Positions 41,801-51,300 of a stretch of DNA of 63,299 bases are shown here, in pieces; position 1 is the first letter of the stretch, and each line of letters starts with the position of its first letter. Position numbers and translations under genes: made by a program. Under the pieces are notes generated by a model, which worked only from the letters and a program-made list of their open reading frames with translations, made no database searches and was not told the origin of the DNA. The DNA is from a virus. Where the stretch lies: positions 1 through 63,299 of the IMG/VR virus record IMGVR_UViG_3300025536_000016; one strand, 5' to 3'.

Positions 41801-43593
41801 TTGATTTAGAGAGGAAGAAAGCCCGTGCGGAATTGATTCTCTCGAAAATGAAGCCCGGAGGTTCTAAAGATAATCAGAGAGATTTTGATAAAGCTCAGGC
41901 AGATGTCACGAAACTTCAATCGGAAATTGATTTGAAGAAAGCGGAGCTGACGAAAGAACAAATCAAATTGAATAATGAGGAATTTGATTCAATCCTCGAA
42001 AAGGCTGCCGCGACTGAGGAATTGACGAGAACATTGTTGGAATTGAACAATGAAACCCGAAAGGTAGGAGATTTCGATTTATCAAAAGAATTCGACTCAA
42101 AATTGGAACAGAACAAGTTGGATTTACAGGGCGCTAGAAGGGCATTAGAGGACGCTCAGTTCCTTTCTACGGATGACCCTATGAAACCCATCCTGATTGA
42201 GCGTTATCAACTCTTAATCAAGAATCTGATAAAACAACAGGAATTAATTGAGTCCATCAAACAGCAGAAAGAATCTCAGCTCGATTTCAATGTCGGAGAG
42301 GAAGAATTAAATAAAATCCTCGATAAAAGACAATCGGCTCTGGAGAATTTGAATCGAGCCCTCGAAGCTTCCGGAGCAGATGAGGATGCTTCCACAAAAG
42401 CGCGTCGCGACCTGATGAAAGCTTATGAGGGAGATATTGATAAAGTTATCGCGAGATTAGAATTTCTTGCGACGATTTTGAAAAATCCCGCGGCGCAGAA
42501 AGCTCTGGAATCCTTCAAACAACAAAGGTCTCAAGATAGAACAGTTCCTTTCTCCGAGAAATTGAGAGATGTTCAAAGACCATTGGAAGATTCGCTTCAA
42601 TCGAGGGATAGAAGATTAGCCGATGTTGAAACTTCCGGAAAATCGGATATTGAGAAACAACTTTCTCGATTGGCAATCATCAAGGAAACAACTGCTGAAT
42701 TATTGAAACAAGCTGATGCTTATGTCGCTCTTGCTCAACAATCAGGGAATCCGAAAATAATCGCTGATGCGGAAGCTGCTCGCGACGCAATCCGGAAAAT
42801 GAGCTTAGAGACTCAGAATTTCTCTACTCAATTGAAGAATACAGCGATTGATGCTTTCGCAACAGGATTCAATAATTTCCTTCAAGATTTGGTCTCGGGT
42901 TCGGTTTCCGCAGGAGATGCCCTTTTGAATTTTGCTGCATCCTTCATTCAAGCGATTCAGCAGATAATTATTCAGATGCTGGCGTTAATGGCGATTAAAG
43001 CAATCCTGAAAGCTTTCGGAATTGATATTCCGATTTCTTTAGGAGGGGCAGGAGCCGGTGGCAAGAAGGATGGAGGAACAGCTGCTTCTCTGAGAGGATT
43101 CGCGGATGGCGGAAACGCTTATATGGGAAACACTCTCATCGGTTCCGGAGGATTGATTCAGGGAGCCGGAGGCCCTCGTTCTGATTCGATTATGACTTAT
43201 TTTCCGGCAGCAAAAACTTTTGGAAGAACGTCAGATACGGAATTCATCCTTGATGCTCAGACAACGAAAAATGTCGGCATCTCGAAATTGAATGCACTTC
43301 TCTCCTCAAAAGGAAGAAACTTTGATAGAATGTTCGGACTGGGTTTTGCTGATGGAGGCGCCGCTTCCGGAGTATCGGACGCAATCGGAGATTCTATTTC
43401 TCAGATTGGAGCTCCTGATTTATCAGGGAATCCGGTCAATGCTAATTTCAATCAATTGAATTATATTGGTAAAAAATCAATCGAGGAAGTTATTGCAGAC
43501 CACGGAATGTCCTCTGATGGAGATAGATTATTCGTTAATCAATTTACTCGAAATGAGGGAAAAATCCGAGCTCGATTGGGGTTGAAAAAATAA
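38806..43593 (+). CDS. Tape measure protein
   Basis: 1595 residues; at about 1.5 angstrom per residue it would set a tail near 240 nm. N-terminal coiled coils (residues about 80-180) are followed by a TP901-type core (LEESIAEISTIAPQI, FGTAILGVINAYKLDVSQAS, ATNLGQVTQSAKNAGVSF; about 207-370). Several hydrophobic membrane-spanning stretches lie at about 490-650 (VKEFLGVIAVIAAAIGPVLV and on). A Gly/Lys linker (GGGGKKRGGGGGGGKG, about 903) separates these from a second coiled coil and a C-terminal domain. One more hydrophobic run is near 1390. Confidence 0.92.
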   Translation: MPTREEKLKVGVEIGLDGGENLSELEDRLERLKNVNNTKVKALESGFNDLDKRVKATNKSALELVSTISKLNRGGAGLDKQTQSATKAQLAQEKLNISARKLEQQQQKLDAQQIKISSSFDRASNSQKRADQETQRLANSQKRLEIQTQKLNSQLSNQGYDKYSKTISQIQSNIDKLGSSIESAGKKLTVGLTAPIIAAGIASSKFAGDLEESIAEISTIAPQIDTKKLNSQITDISTRIPIAANDLAAAIYNIFSSIDVNQDQAVGLAEIFAKGARAAKTDVDTFGTAILGVINAYKLDVSQASEVSDIFFNTVNKGVINGQELATNLGQVTQSAKNAGVSFKDLGAFIAAVTKEGGNAAQNVNNLNNVFSKIVTPDSQKALDNLLGKNSTVDAQGNFLPIIDVLDKLKAKLDTFSQSDKAKALQDIFPDLQARTGVLTLISQLDFLRETMALNESQAGSTEKAYQKMVATTNAQFTLLKNIAIAALVSIGNSLLPVLVPLFQKLGDIILYLTGQFNNLSEPVKEFLGVIAVIAAAIGPVLVVIGGIISFITPLIGTLGTLFSVLGTIGGALVSLGGFISSFIGLIGTAGLTSSVTALVSVLGTTLIAALGAAAIALAKVILAIVVITAVVAAVVAAVSAALYILYRVWQKNIGGIQEKTYAAFNAIKTFVISTFNQLKALFLEILPYLEQLVETTLSAIEEFWALYGDQIVSVATVWWNYIKTFITETINIIAKVIKGVLQIINGDWEGAWDSIGSIVNSAFKLIGTIIGAGVRIILEMIWGLIKGLFILWVKFQEAGTRLGEALINGIVNAVKNNGWEILAAIELAVLDASQGFPRLGAYIGGKLWDSIKSGFFGESQNNPLTITPSTTTNQDGGLSISASASATATLTPSAPTGKFSGGGGGKKRGGGGGGGKGSKSKRDFEPIDANLLAQNEAALKQVESQIEANISALDRARELTKFFGTEIGSVFRIEGIAASDYYDKLRREREDNFNAEIFDLERKKARAELILSKMKPGGSKDNQRDFDKAQADVTKLQSEIDLKKAELTKEQIKLNNEEFDSILEKAAATEELTRTLLELNNETRKVGDFDLSKEFDSKLEQNKLDLQGARRALEDAQFLSTDDPMKPILIERYQLLIKNLIKQQELIESIKQQKESQLDFNVGEEELNKILDKRQSALENLNRALEASGADEDASTKARRDLMKAYEGDIDKVIARLEFLATILKNPAAQKALESFKQQRSQDRTVPFSEKLRDVQRPLEDSLQSRDRRLADVETSGKSDIEKQLSRLAIIKETTAELLKQADAYVALAQQSGNPKIIADAEAARDAIRKMSLETQNFSTQLKNTAIDAFATGFNNFLQDLVSGSVSAGDALLNFAASFIQAIQQIIIQMLALMAIKAILKAFGIDIPISLGGAGAGGKKDGGTAASLRGFADGGNAYMGNTLIGSGGLIQGAGGPRSDSIMTYFPAAKTFGRTSDTEFILDAQTTKNVGISKLNALLSSKGRNFDRMFGLGFADGGAASGVSDAIGDSISQIGAPDLSGNPVNANFNQLNYIGKKSIEEVIADHGMSSDGDRLFVNQFTRNEGKIRARLGLKK

Positions 43594-44519
43594 TGTCATA
43601 TTACACAGGCACAGCAACTGATTATCTGGATTTATTGGATATTATCGCCGCGAAAGCCCTCTTAAATGATTGGGTTCTCGTAGAGGATAAAAGACCGACA
43701 ACTCCTCAAATAATCCTCAAGGGTGAAGCGGATTCCGGAACGGATGAAATCTATATTGGTCTTTTGGCTTATGCAAATGATTTGGCTGATTTATATGGGT
43801 TTTATCTTCAAGGATATACGGGTTATCAAGCAGGAGTTGCTTTCCATTCTCAGCAGGGAGCGATTCCGAATATCTCTCCGAATTTTACTCCGACGGTTCA
43901 GCTCTGGAATACTTCGATGCCATATTGGCTCGTAGTCAATAAGAGGAGAATCATTTGTGTCGTGAAGATTTCAACTCTTTATTTTGCTTTCCATCTGGGC
44001 TACATTCTTCCTTATGCCTCGGTCGGGCAATATCCTTATCCTCTCTGCATTGGGGGTTCCAATAATGTCGCTGGGAGATATGACGCCGTAGGAGACCCGG
44101 CAAGTGTTTTTCCGATTACATATCAAAATGGAAATCTGAGATTGAGAGAACAGAACGGCGTCTGGCAGAATTTCTCTAATTTCAGTAATCCGAATAGCTC
44201 GAACACGTGGCTCAATCGGAAAGGAACTTTCCCTTATGCGGAGAATCGAATAAGTAGCTATGTTGGATGGAAAAATGAATTAAAAGTTCCTAATTCCGGA
44301 GGAGATATTTTTAACATTCAACCGATTTTAATATTTGAATCATCAGGTGTAAATAATTCAAAAGGGAATATTTACGGACAATTTGATGGCTTATTCCATA
44401 TCGGAGGATTGGATAATGCTTCGGAAAATACTTTCAATATCGGAGGGAATGATTATATGGTATTTCAAAATATTTATAGAACATCTCCTCAAGATTTCTT
44501 TGCGATGAGGTTAACATAA
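43593..44519 (+). CDS. Tail protein, 308 aa
   Basis: The start YYTGTATDYLDLLDIIAAKALLNDWVLVE is related in layout to the next gene's start (S-x-x-P-T-I-L-D-L-I-D-A-L-R). Beta-rich and Asn/Tyr/Gly-rich thereafter. It overlaps the tape measure stop by one base. Position suggests distal tail or a tail-tip accessory subunit. No catalytic motif. Confidence 0.6.
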   Translation: MSYYTGTATDYLDLLDIIAAKALLNDWVLVEDKRPTTPQIILKGEADSGTDEIYIGLLAYANDLADLYGFYLQGYTGYQAGVAFHSQQGAIPNISPNFTPTVQLWNTSMPYWLVVNKRRIICVVKISTLYFAFHLGYILPYASVGQYPYPLCIGGSNNVAGRYDAVGDPASVFPITYQNGNLRLREQNGVWQNFSNFSNPNSSNTWLNRKGTFPYAENRISSYVGWKNELKVPNSGGDIFNIQPILIFESSGVNNSKGNIYGQFDGLFHIGGLDNASENTFNIGGNDYMVFQNIYRTSPQDFFAMRLT

Positions 44520-44520
44520 A

Positions 44521-45501
44521 ATGGCTTTTACATCTGGGAGTGCTCCAACAATTCTTGATTTGATTGATGCTTTGAGAGTCTTTGCGGTCGCTCAAGGATG
44601 GACGAATAATCATTATGGTTCTGATGGTTCAGGACAACGGCTCCATCTCTCGAAAGGAAGTTGTTTCGTTAATATCCGAGCTTGTGTCAATGAAACTTTT
44701 ACAGGAAACACGGAAGTTTTTGCAGCATCAAGTGGTTATGGATTATGGGTTAATCTCTCGACTGGATTCACCGGTTCCGGAACTGCTTGGTATAAACAAG
44801 CTGGTGCAAATTATGAAGTTTCCTCTGCGGTGAATAAATATCGTTATTCCGGAATCATGGGAAATAATACTTCCGTCAATTATTGGATTTTCGCTTTCTC
44901 GGATGTAATTTATTTAATCGTTGAAAATCCATCAGGGACTTATCATTGGTTAGGATTCGGAAATATTCAGAAAATCGGAGACTGGACGGGAGGAGCTTTC
45001 CTTTTCTCGAAACACCAAAGAAGCGAGGTTGTCACGACTAAAGTGATGCCATTTTCATATCCGATGTATATCGGTCTTGGTTCCGCCGAGATGCTGATTT
45101 ATGTTTCCGGATTCGATGGATTGACGGGATATGTTTCCGCTTATCCGGTCGGAACGGGAAATTTCATTTCTTATCGGTGCCTCGATGATATTCAATATAA
45201 ATCTGTCCTCTGGGAAGTTCCTCCTAATATCGCGACCGGAAAACCGATTATACTTCCCGTGAGTGCTATTATTCTGAGAGACACGGTATTTTCTTTCACA
45301 ATGCCATTTTCTATTGTTGGTAAATTTCAGGAATTGAATTTTATAAATTATCAGGGATTAATCCCTGCTTCGGATTATGACGACGGGACGGGAGCTCTTT
45401 ATAAGATTTTCCCTTTTCATCAGAAAGCAGACACGACTGCCATTTCAGGAACTCCGAATTCAACAACCGGAACTTTGGGTTTCGCGATTAAATCTAATTA
45501 G
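44521..45501 (+). CDS. Tail protein, 326 aa, paralogue-like of the preceding gene
   Basis: N-terminal ILDLIDALRVFAVAQGWTNN parallels the preceding protein's YLDLLDIIAAKALLNDWVLV, suggesting an old duplication with a shared attachment domain and different beta-rich ends (Gly/Ser/Tyr-rich). The second part could contact surface glycans. Role inferred from context. Confidence 0.55.
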   Translation: MAFTSGSAPTILDLIDALRVFAVAQGWTNNHYGSDGSGQRLHLSKGSCFVNIRACVNETFTGNTEVFAASSGYGLWVNLSTGFTGSGTAWYKQAGANYEVSSAVNKYRYSGIMGNNTSVNYWIFAFSDVIYLIVENPSGTYHWLGFGNIQKIGDWTGGAFLFSKHQRSEVVTTKVMPFSYPMYIGLGSAEMLIYVSGFDGLTGYVSAYPVGTGNFISYRCLDDIQYKSVLWEVPPNIATGKPIILPVSAIILRDTVFSFTMPFSIVGKFQELNFINYQGLIPASDYDDGTGALYKIFPFHQKADTTAISGTPNSTTGTLGFAIKSN

Positions 45502-45513
45502 TTGATAGGTTAA

Positions 45514-47256
45514 ATGAGCACAATAATTGGGAATATTTTAGATTCTGGATTTATCCTCGATGAAACGGGGCTTACTCCTCAAGTGTCTGAATTTCTGGAA
45601 GCGAATTTTCCCTTTGAGGTCGAAAATCCCAATCTCGCTTATTCAGGTTCCGGAATAACGAGTAATGTTCCAATCAGTGTCGAGTTTCAATCAATCGAGG
45701 GAAATATCCTTGAAACTTTCGGAGATTTATTTTTCAATCGGATTCACGTTGTTCCTGTTAAAATTGATGTAGGGAATCTCGCGAATAAGCAGACGAGAGA
45801 AATCGAGATATTTAATGCTTGGATTCTCGAATCCGCCGATTTGGACGCCGTGACTCCGAATGGAGTTCTTTCCGGAGTTGATTTTGATATTACTCCTCCA
45901 ATCTCATTTCCGCCATTGACGGGATTCTCTTTTGAATTGACAATCAACACGTCAGGGACGCCGGCTTTCAATGGATTTTATCAATTCGATTTTGGTTCAA
46001 AGAGTGCTCCGGACTTAACAGTACTCGGGCGAAGAATTATCCTCTTTCCATTCAGGCACAATTGGTCACAACTACCAAAAGAAGTTCTGGAATATTTAAC
46101 AACGATTCATGAGGGAACTTCGGATATGGAACAGGGAGTTAAACTAAGGCCCTTTCCGCGACGTAGAATCACTTATTTTCATTCACCAATAGAAGATGGA
46201 GACTTGGCGAATATTGCGGATAATCGTTCGGAATTGGAAGCTCTTCTTTATTCATGGATAAATCGAATTTTTGCTCTACCAATCTGGGAGGATGTCTCCG
46301 TTCTCCAGAATGATTTGGCTTCCGGTTCTTTGAATATTCCTCTCTCTACTGTCGGTCTGGATTATGACGAAGGGTCTTATGTGATTCTCTGGAAAGATTC
46401 AAAAACTTTTGAATTGATTGAGATTGAAACCGTCAATTCCGGTTCCCTCGGTTTGGCTCGAGCAACGGACCTAGAATGGAGCCAGGGGGCTTTAATCCTT
46501 CCCGCTCGATTATCACGATTAAACTCGGAAGTCGAGCTCTCTGGCGACACGGAGGAACATTTACAATTTGAAACGGAGTGGATTCTGGAATCAAATCAGA
46601 AATCAACAAATCGAATCGGAACTTATACCGCTTTGAGTTATCGAGGATTTCCCGTGTTCATGGAAACCAATCAATTGGATGATAAAATAAAGATTCAATT
46701 ATCAGAGAAAAATACTCAGATTGATTATGGTCTTTCGACACGGACGGTTATCCGAAAGGGATATAATCCTCGAAGCAGATTTTCAATCTTTCATCTGAAT
46801 TCAAATCGTTCGGAAATTAGTTCTTGGTACGGATTCCTCGAAAATCGAAGCGGAAAATTAAATCCTTGCTGGTACCCGACATGGGCGAGAGATTTTGAAC
46901 TATTAAATGTCGTTGCTTCGGGAGCGACTTCTATGGTTGTTCGAGGAAATAGATTCTCGAATATCTACGGAAAGGATTATGATAATTTTGGATTGAATAG
47001 GAGAGATATTTTAATCCGTTGGAAAGATAAAACCAACTTCTTTGTCCGGATTCTGAGTGCATCTCCCGTAGATGAAAATTCAGAAACTCTTTTATTAAAT
47101 GGAAGTTTCCCGAAAGAACTTCAAGTCGCTCAGGTTGATAGGATTTCTTTCATCCGGTTCGCAAGATTTGAATCAGATAATGTCGAGGTTACGAAGGAAA
47201 ATAATAATGTTTCTCGGTCAACGATAAATCTCCGAGAATTAGTCGCTTCAGAATAA
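45514..47256 (+). CDS. Distal tail / baseplate protein, 580 aa
   Basis: A long beta-rich protein without membrane segments. VVPVKIDVGNLANKQTREIE and RIILFPFRHNWSQLPKE in the first half and repeated W-containing strands later resemble the lambda gpM/HK97 tail-tip connector group combined with an immunoglobulin-like middle. It comes before the DUF2163-like gene as is usual for tail-tip complexes. Exact equivalence is uncertain. Confidence 0.5.
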   Translation: MSTIIGNILDSGFILDETGLTPQVSEFLEANFPFEVENPNLAYSGSGITSNVPISVEFQSIEGNILETFGDLFFNRIHVVPVKIDVGNLANKQTREIEIFNAWILESADLDAVTPNGVLSGVDFDITPPISFPPLTGFSFELTINTSGTPAFNGFYQFDFGSKSAPDLTVLGRRIILFPFRHNWSQLPKEVLEYLTTIHEGTSDMEQGVKLRPFPRRRITYFHSPIEDGDLANIADNRSELEALLYSWINRIFALPIWEDVSVLQNDLASGSLNIPLSTVGLDYDEGSYVILWKDSKTFELIEIETVNSGSLGLARATDLEWSQGALILPARLSRLNSEVELSGDTEEHLQFETEWILESNQKSTNRIGTYTALSYRGFPVFMETNQLDDKIKIQLSEKNTQIDYGLSTRTVIRKGYNPRSRFSIFHLNSNRSEISSWYGFLENRSGKLNPCWYPTWARDFELLNVVASGATSMVVRGNRFSNIYGKDYDNFGLNRRDILIRWKDKTNFFVRILSASPVDENSETLLLNGSFPKELQVAQVDRISFIRFARFESDNVEVTKENNNVSRSTINLRELVASE

Positions 47257-47257
47257 T

Positions 47258-48076
47258 ATGCCAACTTATAATTCATCAGAGATTTCGACCAGAGGAGGAG
47301 AACCCGTTGAATATGTGAGAATCACAATGGGTCAGGATGTTTATCGCTATACGACTTCTCCAATCGAGGAGGAATTATTTTTTGAATTATATTCTCCTCT
47401 CGATTATCAGAGGGATGCTCCGGAATTATCTCCGGAACTTTCTCAAAATCAATTAACGATTACGATGCCGAGAAATATTGATTTTCCCTCGATATTTCAG
47501 AAAGCCGCGCCGAGACAACAGATTTTCATTATCATTTATCGAAAGCACAGAGGAGCTTCCGATTCGGATGCAATCAGTTATTGGCAGGGAGGAATTGACG
47601 GAATATCTTTCAAGGGAGATATTGCTTCGATTATCTGTTCATCTCTGGAAACCCTTTTGAAAAGAGGAGGGCTCCGTTATCGCTTCTTTGCGAAATGTCG
47701 TTTCTATTTGGCTGATGGAAGATGCCCCGTTCCAGCGACTGCGATTACAACGGAAACCGTAATTACATCCGCTTCCGGTTCTCAAGTCTCCTCGCCAGAT
47801 TTCGACGCCCTCCCTGATGGATATTTTAAGTTCGGAGAATTGACGACTCCGGAACTTGAATCCAGATTCATTGTCGACCATGTTGGAGACACGCTCACTC
47901 TCATCGCTCCATTTCCGGAGAGCCCCGTTAACAAACTTTGTAAGGCGTTAGCGGGATGTGATTATACTCCAGAAACGTGCGACTCGAAGTTCGGAGCTTG
48001 GACAGATGACGGGAGAGATTGCGGATGCTTTGATTCTATTCCGGTTGATAATTTATTCCAAACAGGGATAAGATAA
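47258..48076 (+). CDS. DUF2163/gpL-like tail-tip protein with C-terminal Cys cluster
   Basis: 272 residues. EYVRITMGQDVYRYTTSPIE and LTITMPRNIDFPSIF resemble the phage BR0599/DUF2163 tail-tip family. The end has CRFYLADGRCPVP, then CKALAGCDYTPETC, CGCF: five or more Cys arranged like the C-terminal domain of lambda gpL, which binds an iron-sulfur cluster. It would sit in the tip between distal tail and central fibre. Confidence 0.65.
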   Translation: MPTYNSSEISTRGGEPVEYVRITMGQDVYRYTTSPIEEELFFELYSPLDYQRDAPELSPELSQNQLTITMPRNIDFPSIFQKAAPRQQIFIIIYRKHRGASDSDAISYWQGGIDGISFKGDIASIICSSLETLLKRGGLRYRFFAKCRFYLADGRCPVPATAITTETVITSASGSQVSSPDFDALPDGYFKFGELTTPELESRFIVDHVGDTLTLIAPFPESPVNKLCKALAGCDYTPETCDSKFGAWTDDGRDCGCFDSIPVDNLFQTGIR

Positions 48077-48101
48077 AGGAACTTTTTATCCTGATTCTCC
48101 A

Positions 48102-48333
48102 TGAAACAGTTGTATCAGATATGAAACACAAAAATGTGAAATTTTAACAGAAGCTTAAAAAGTGTTAAAAATTGACAATTTTCCGAAAATTAAGTAGTTG
48201 AAAATAAATGACTTGTGAATACAAAAATTTGGCTCATATAATCACATGGATTATATCGGAAAAGACGATTAGGCTCGAACTATCGAGAAAGCCTTTTGTT
48301 TTCAATCATTTAGAAGCACCAAATTTTGTTTCA
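48102..48333 (+). promoter_or_regulatory. Duplicated intergenic control element, copy B
   Basis: It matches 11239-11471 block by block: TGAAAC-N4-GTATCA (48102-48117), TGTTAAAAATTGACA (48163-48177), ACATGGATTAT (48244-48254), CTCGAACTATCGAGAAAGC (48274-48292) and TTTTGTTTCA (48324-48333). It has an extra operator TGTGAAATTTTAACA (48135-48149) and includes the 19-base repeat AAAAGACGATTAGGCTCGA (48260-48278). GGCT...AGCC with a T-rich run behind looks like a terminator or attenuator. It lies before the large tail-tip gene. Confidence 0.75.
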
Positions 48334-48362
48334 CAAACTAGTGAAAAATAGAGGGATATTTT

Positions 48363-51300
48363 ATGCCATTTTGGATAATCGCATTGGTCATTTTAGGAGC
48401 GACAATCGCCCTCAATGCTATTATGGCTTCCCGAATAAAACCGGAGAAAAGGAAGGCTGCGGGTCTCGGAGATTTCAATTTTCCTACGGCGCAGGAGAAC
48501 CGAGAAATCGCAGTTGTCGTTGGCACCATTCGGCAAGAATCTCCTAACTCAGTTTGGGATGGAGACCTCCTCACGGTTCCCGTAAAAAAGAAAGTTCCCA
48601 ATCCTGCTTTTTTCGGATTGACGAAAAAGACTATCGAAACTGGTCAATATAGATATTTTGTCGGAATGGCTCTTGTTCTCGGTCAGGGAGATGGCGGAGT
48701 AAAATTAAGAGAATTCCAGATTGATGATAAAGTCGTCTGGTCTGGGAATATTTCCTCCGGAACATTTTCTTTTGATAAATCTCAATTATTCGGAGGAGAG
48801 GAAAAAGAGGGAGGGTACGCCGGCACCTTCGATTATTACGGCGGTTCGTGGTCTCAAATTTATAATTCATATCTTGAGGCTCAATTGGCTGCCGCAGGAA
48901 CGAAAGCTCGGAATTGGAAAGGAGTAACTTATCTTGTTCAAAAAGGCCCGTCATCAGGGAGTGTCGGAGCGAATATTCCAAATGGTTATGTTGGTCTCTC
49001 GGAAAATCTCCGGAAATATTCTTTTGTCCTCGAAAGATTCCCAGACCATTTAGGGCAGACATCTTATTCAATCGTAAATTCTACTGATGCTAATCCAGTC
49101 GAATGGGCTTATGAGCTTTTAATCAATTTCGATTATGGAGCTAATATTCCCTCCTCCCAGATTGATATTAATACTTTCAAAGCCGCTGCACAAACTTGCT
49201 TCAATGAGGGAATCGGGCTTTCCGTTCTTTGGGACACTGACAGAGATATAACAGATGTTCTTCAAGATATAAATGAATTGATTGATGGAGCAATCTACGT
49301 TGACAGAACAACCGGTCTTTGGACTTGTAAATTAGCCCGAGCGGATTATGACATCGAGGATTTATTCGTCTTTGATGATAATAATGTAAAAGAGGAGATT
49401 AATTTTTCCACGAATACTTCAAAAGATGCTCCCTCTCAAATCGTTGTTCCTTTTATTGATAAATCCCAGAATTTCAAAACGAGAGAAGCTGATTTCAAAG
49501 ATTTAGCCCAGAGGAGAAATCAGGCAGCGCCGCTTCAAAAGAAAATTGATTTCTATGGCGTGGCAAACGGAATCGAAGCTTCCCGTCTTGCTTTTCGAGA
49601 AGCACGGGTTTTCGCGTCGAATCTCCGGACGGTTACTTTCAAATCAAATCGAACAGGACATTGGGTTCGACCGCTTTCCGTCTTTCTTTATCGGAGGATT
49701 GATAGAGATACGGGAGATTTAATAGAAGTCGTATTCAGGACAGGGCGCGTCAATGATGGAGAATTAATTGAGGGTTCGATTGAAATTGAAGCTTTAGAGG
49801 ATGTCTTTTCTCTGGGAACTCTCCATTATGACCCGCCCGGTGCTACTTCATGGACAAGTCCGAATGGAGCCCCTGTAGCGGTTGCTACTCAATATCTGGG
49901 TGAACAACCTTATTTTCTTTCAGAGAATCAGATTAAATTATGGGCTTTTGGGAGACAACCGAATGGAGCCCAGAGGAATTTTGATTTCTTTGCGAAAAAG
50001 AGTGCTGATTCAGTTTATATTCCGCAAATTTATTCCAATAACTTTGCAGTTACGGGAACGATAAATTCTGATTATAATCGAACGGGCGCGGTTGATTCCT
50101 CGAATTCCCTGATTATTGCAATCTCTGAGGGATTAGGAAGATTGGCAGCTGCTTCAGCAACGGAAATCGCTTCAGAGGGAAATAATCTTTTTCTTTTCGA
50201 GGATTCCGGAGAGATTTGTGCTTTTCAATCAATTACGGATAATGGAGATGGAACTGTTACCCTGAACAATGTCTGGCGAGGGCTTTATGACACGACAACA
50301 GAAAAACATTTATCCGGAACACGAATCTGGTTCTTTTCCTATGGACAGGCTCTCCCTGAAACCGGAGTTCTTTCGGGAACGACTTATAACGGAAAATTAT
50401 TGACGAATTCCCTTCAAGGTCAACTTCCTGTTGCAAGTGCGACGGCAGCGACATTTACTCCATCGAATCGTCAAGCGCGTCCTCTCCCTCCTCAAGATGT
50501 TCAAATCGGAGGAGTCGCGAATCCGGTCGCAATACCGGCAGCCGGTTCTAATATCTCGATTTCATGGAAGAATCGAAACAGGTTAACCCAAACTCAGATG
50601 CTGAATCAGAATGATGCTTCGGTTACATCTGAAATCGGAGTTTCCATCTCGATTAAAATCTACAATGGAGCAGGAACTTTATTAGCAACAAAAAATAATA
50701 TCTCCGGAACATCTTATAGTTATTTATCGGCTGACCAGACGACTGATGGAGCCGCCGCGGAAACCGCCTTAACATTCGTTATTTATTCAATGAGGAACGG
50801 AGTGTCATCCTATCAGGCTATCCGATTTGCGACTGCAAGGCCGTCTGGGTCTCCTGCAGCGGTTCTTCCTTCATTCACTCCAATCGGAACACCTCCCTCG
50901 CCATCTGACGCGACGACGAATGTTGCGGGAGTTCCGATTTCAGGAACACCGACTTCGACAAATAATACGCTTGTTTATAATTCGACTACGGGTTATCTCG
51001 AATGGGCTCCGGGCACCGGTTCAGGTTCTGCTTGGTTCACTGGTTCAGGAGTCCCAAGTTCCGGAACAGGAGTCAATAATGATTTATATCTGAACACCGT
51101 CAATGGAGATATTTATAAAAAAGTCGCCGGAGCTTGGGGTTCTCCGATTATGAACATTATGGGAATCGCCGGAACTCCTGGCACCGCTGGGGCAACCGGA
51201 GGGGTTTGGTTCAATGGTTCCGGTGTTCCCTCTGGAGGAGTTGGGGCAAATGGAGATTACTATATAAATATCCTCAATGATGATGTTTATTATAAAGCCG

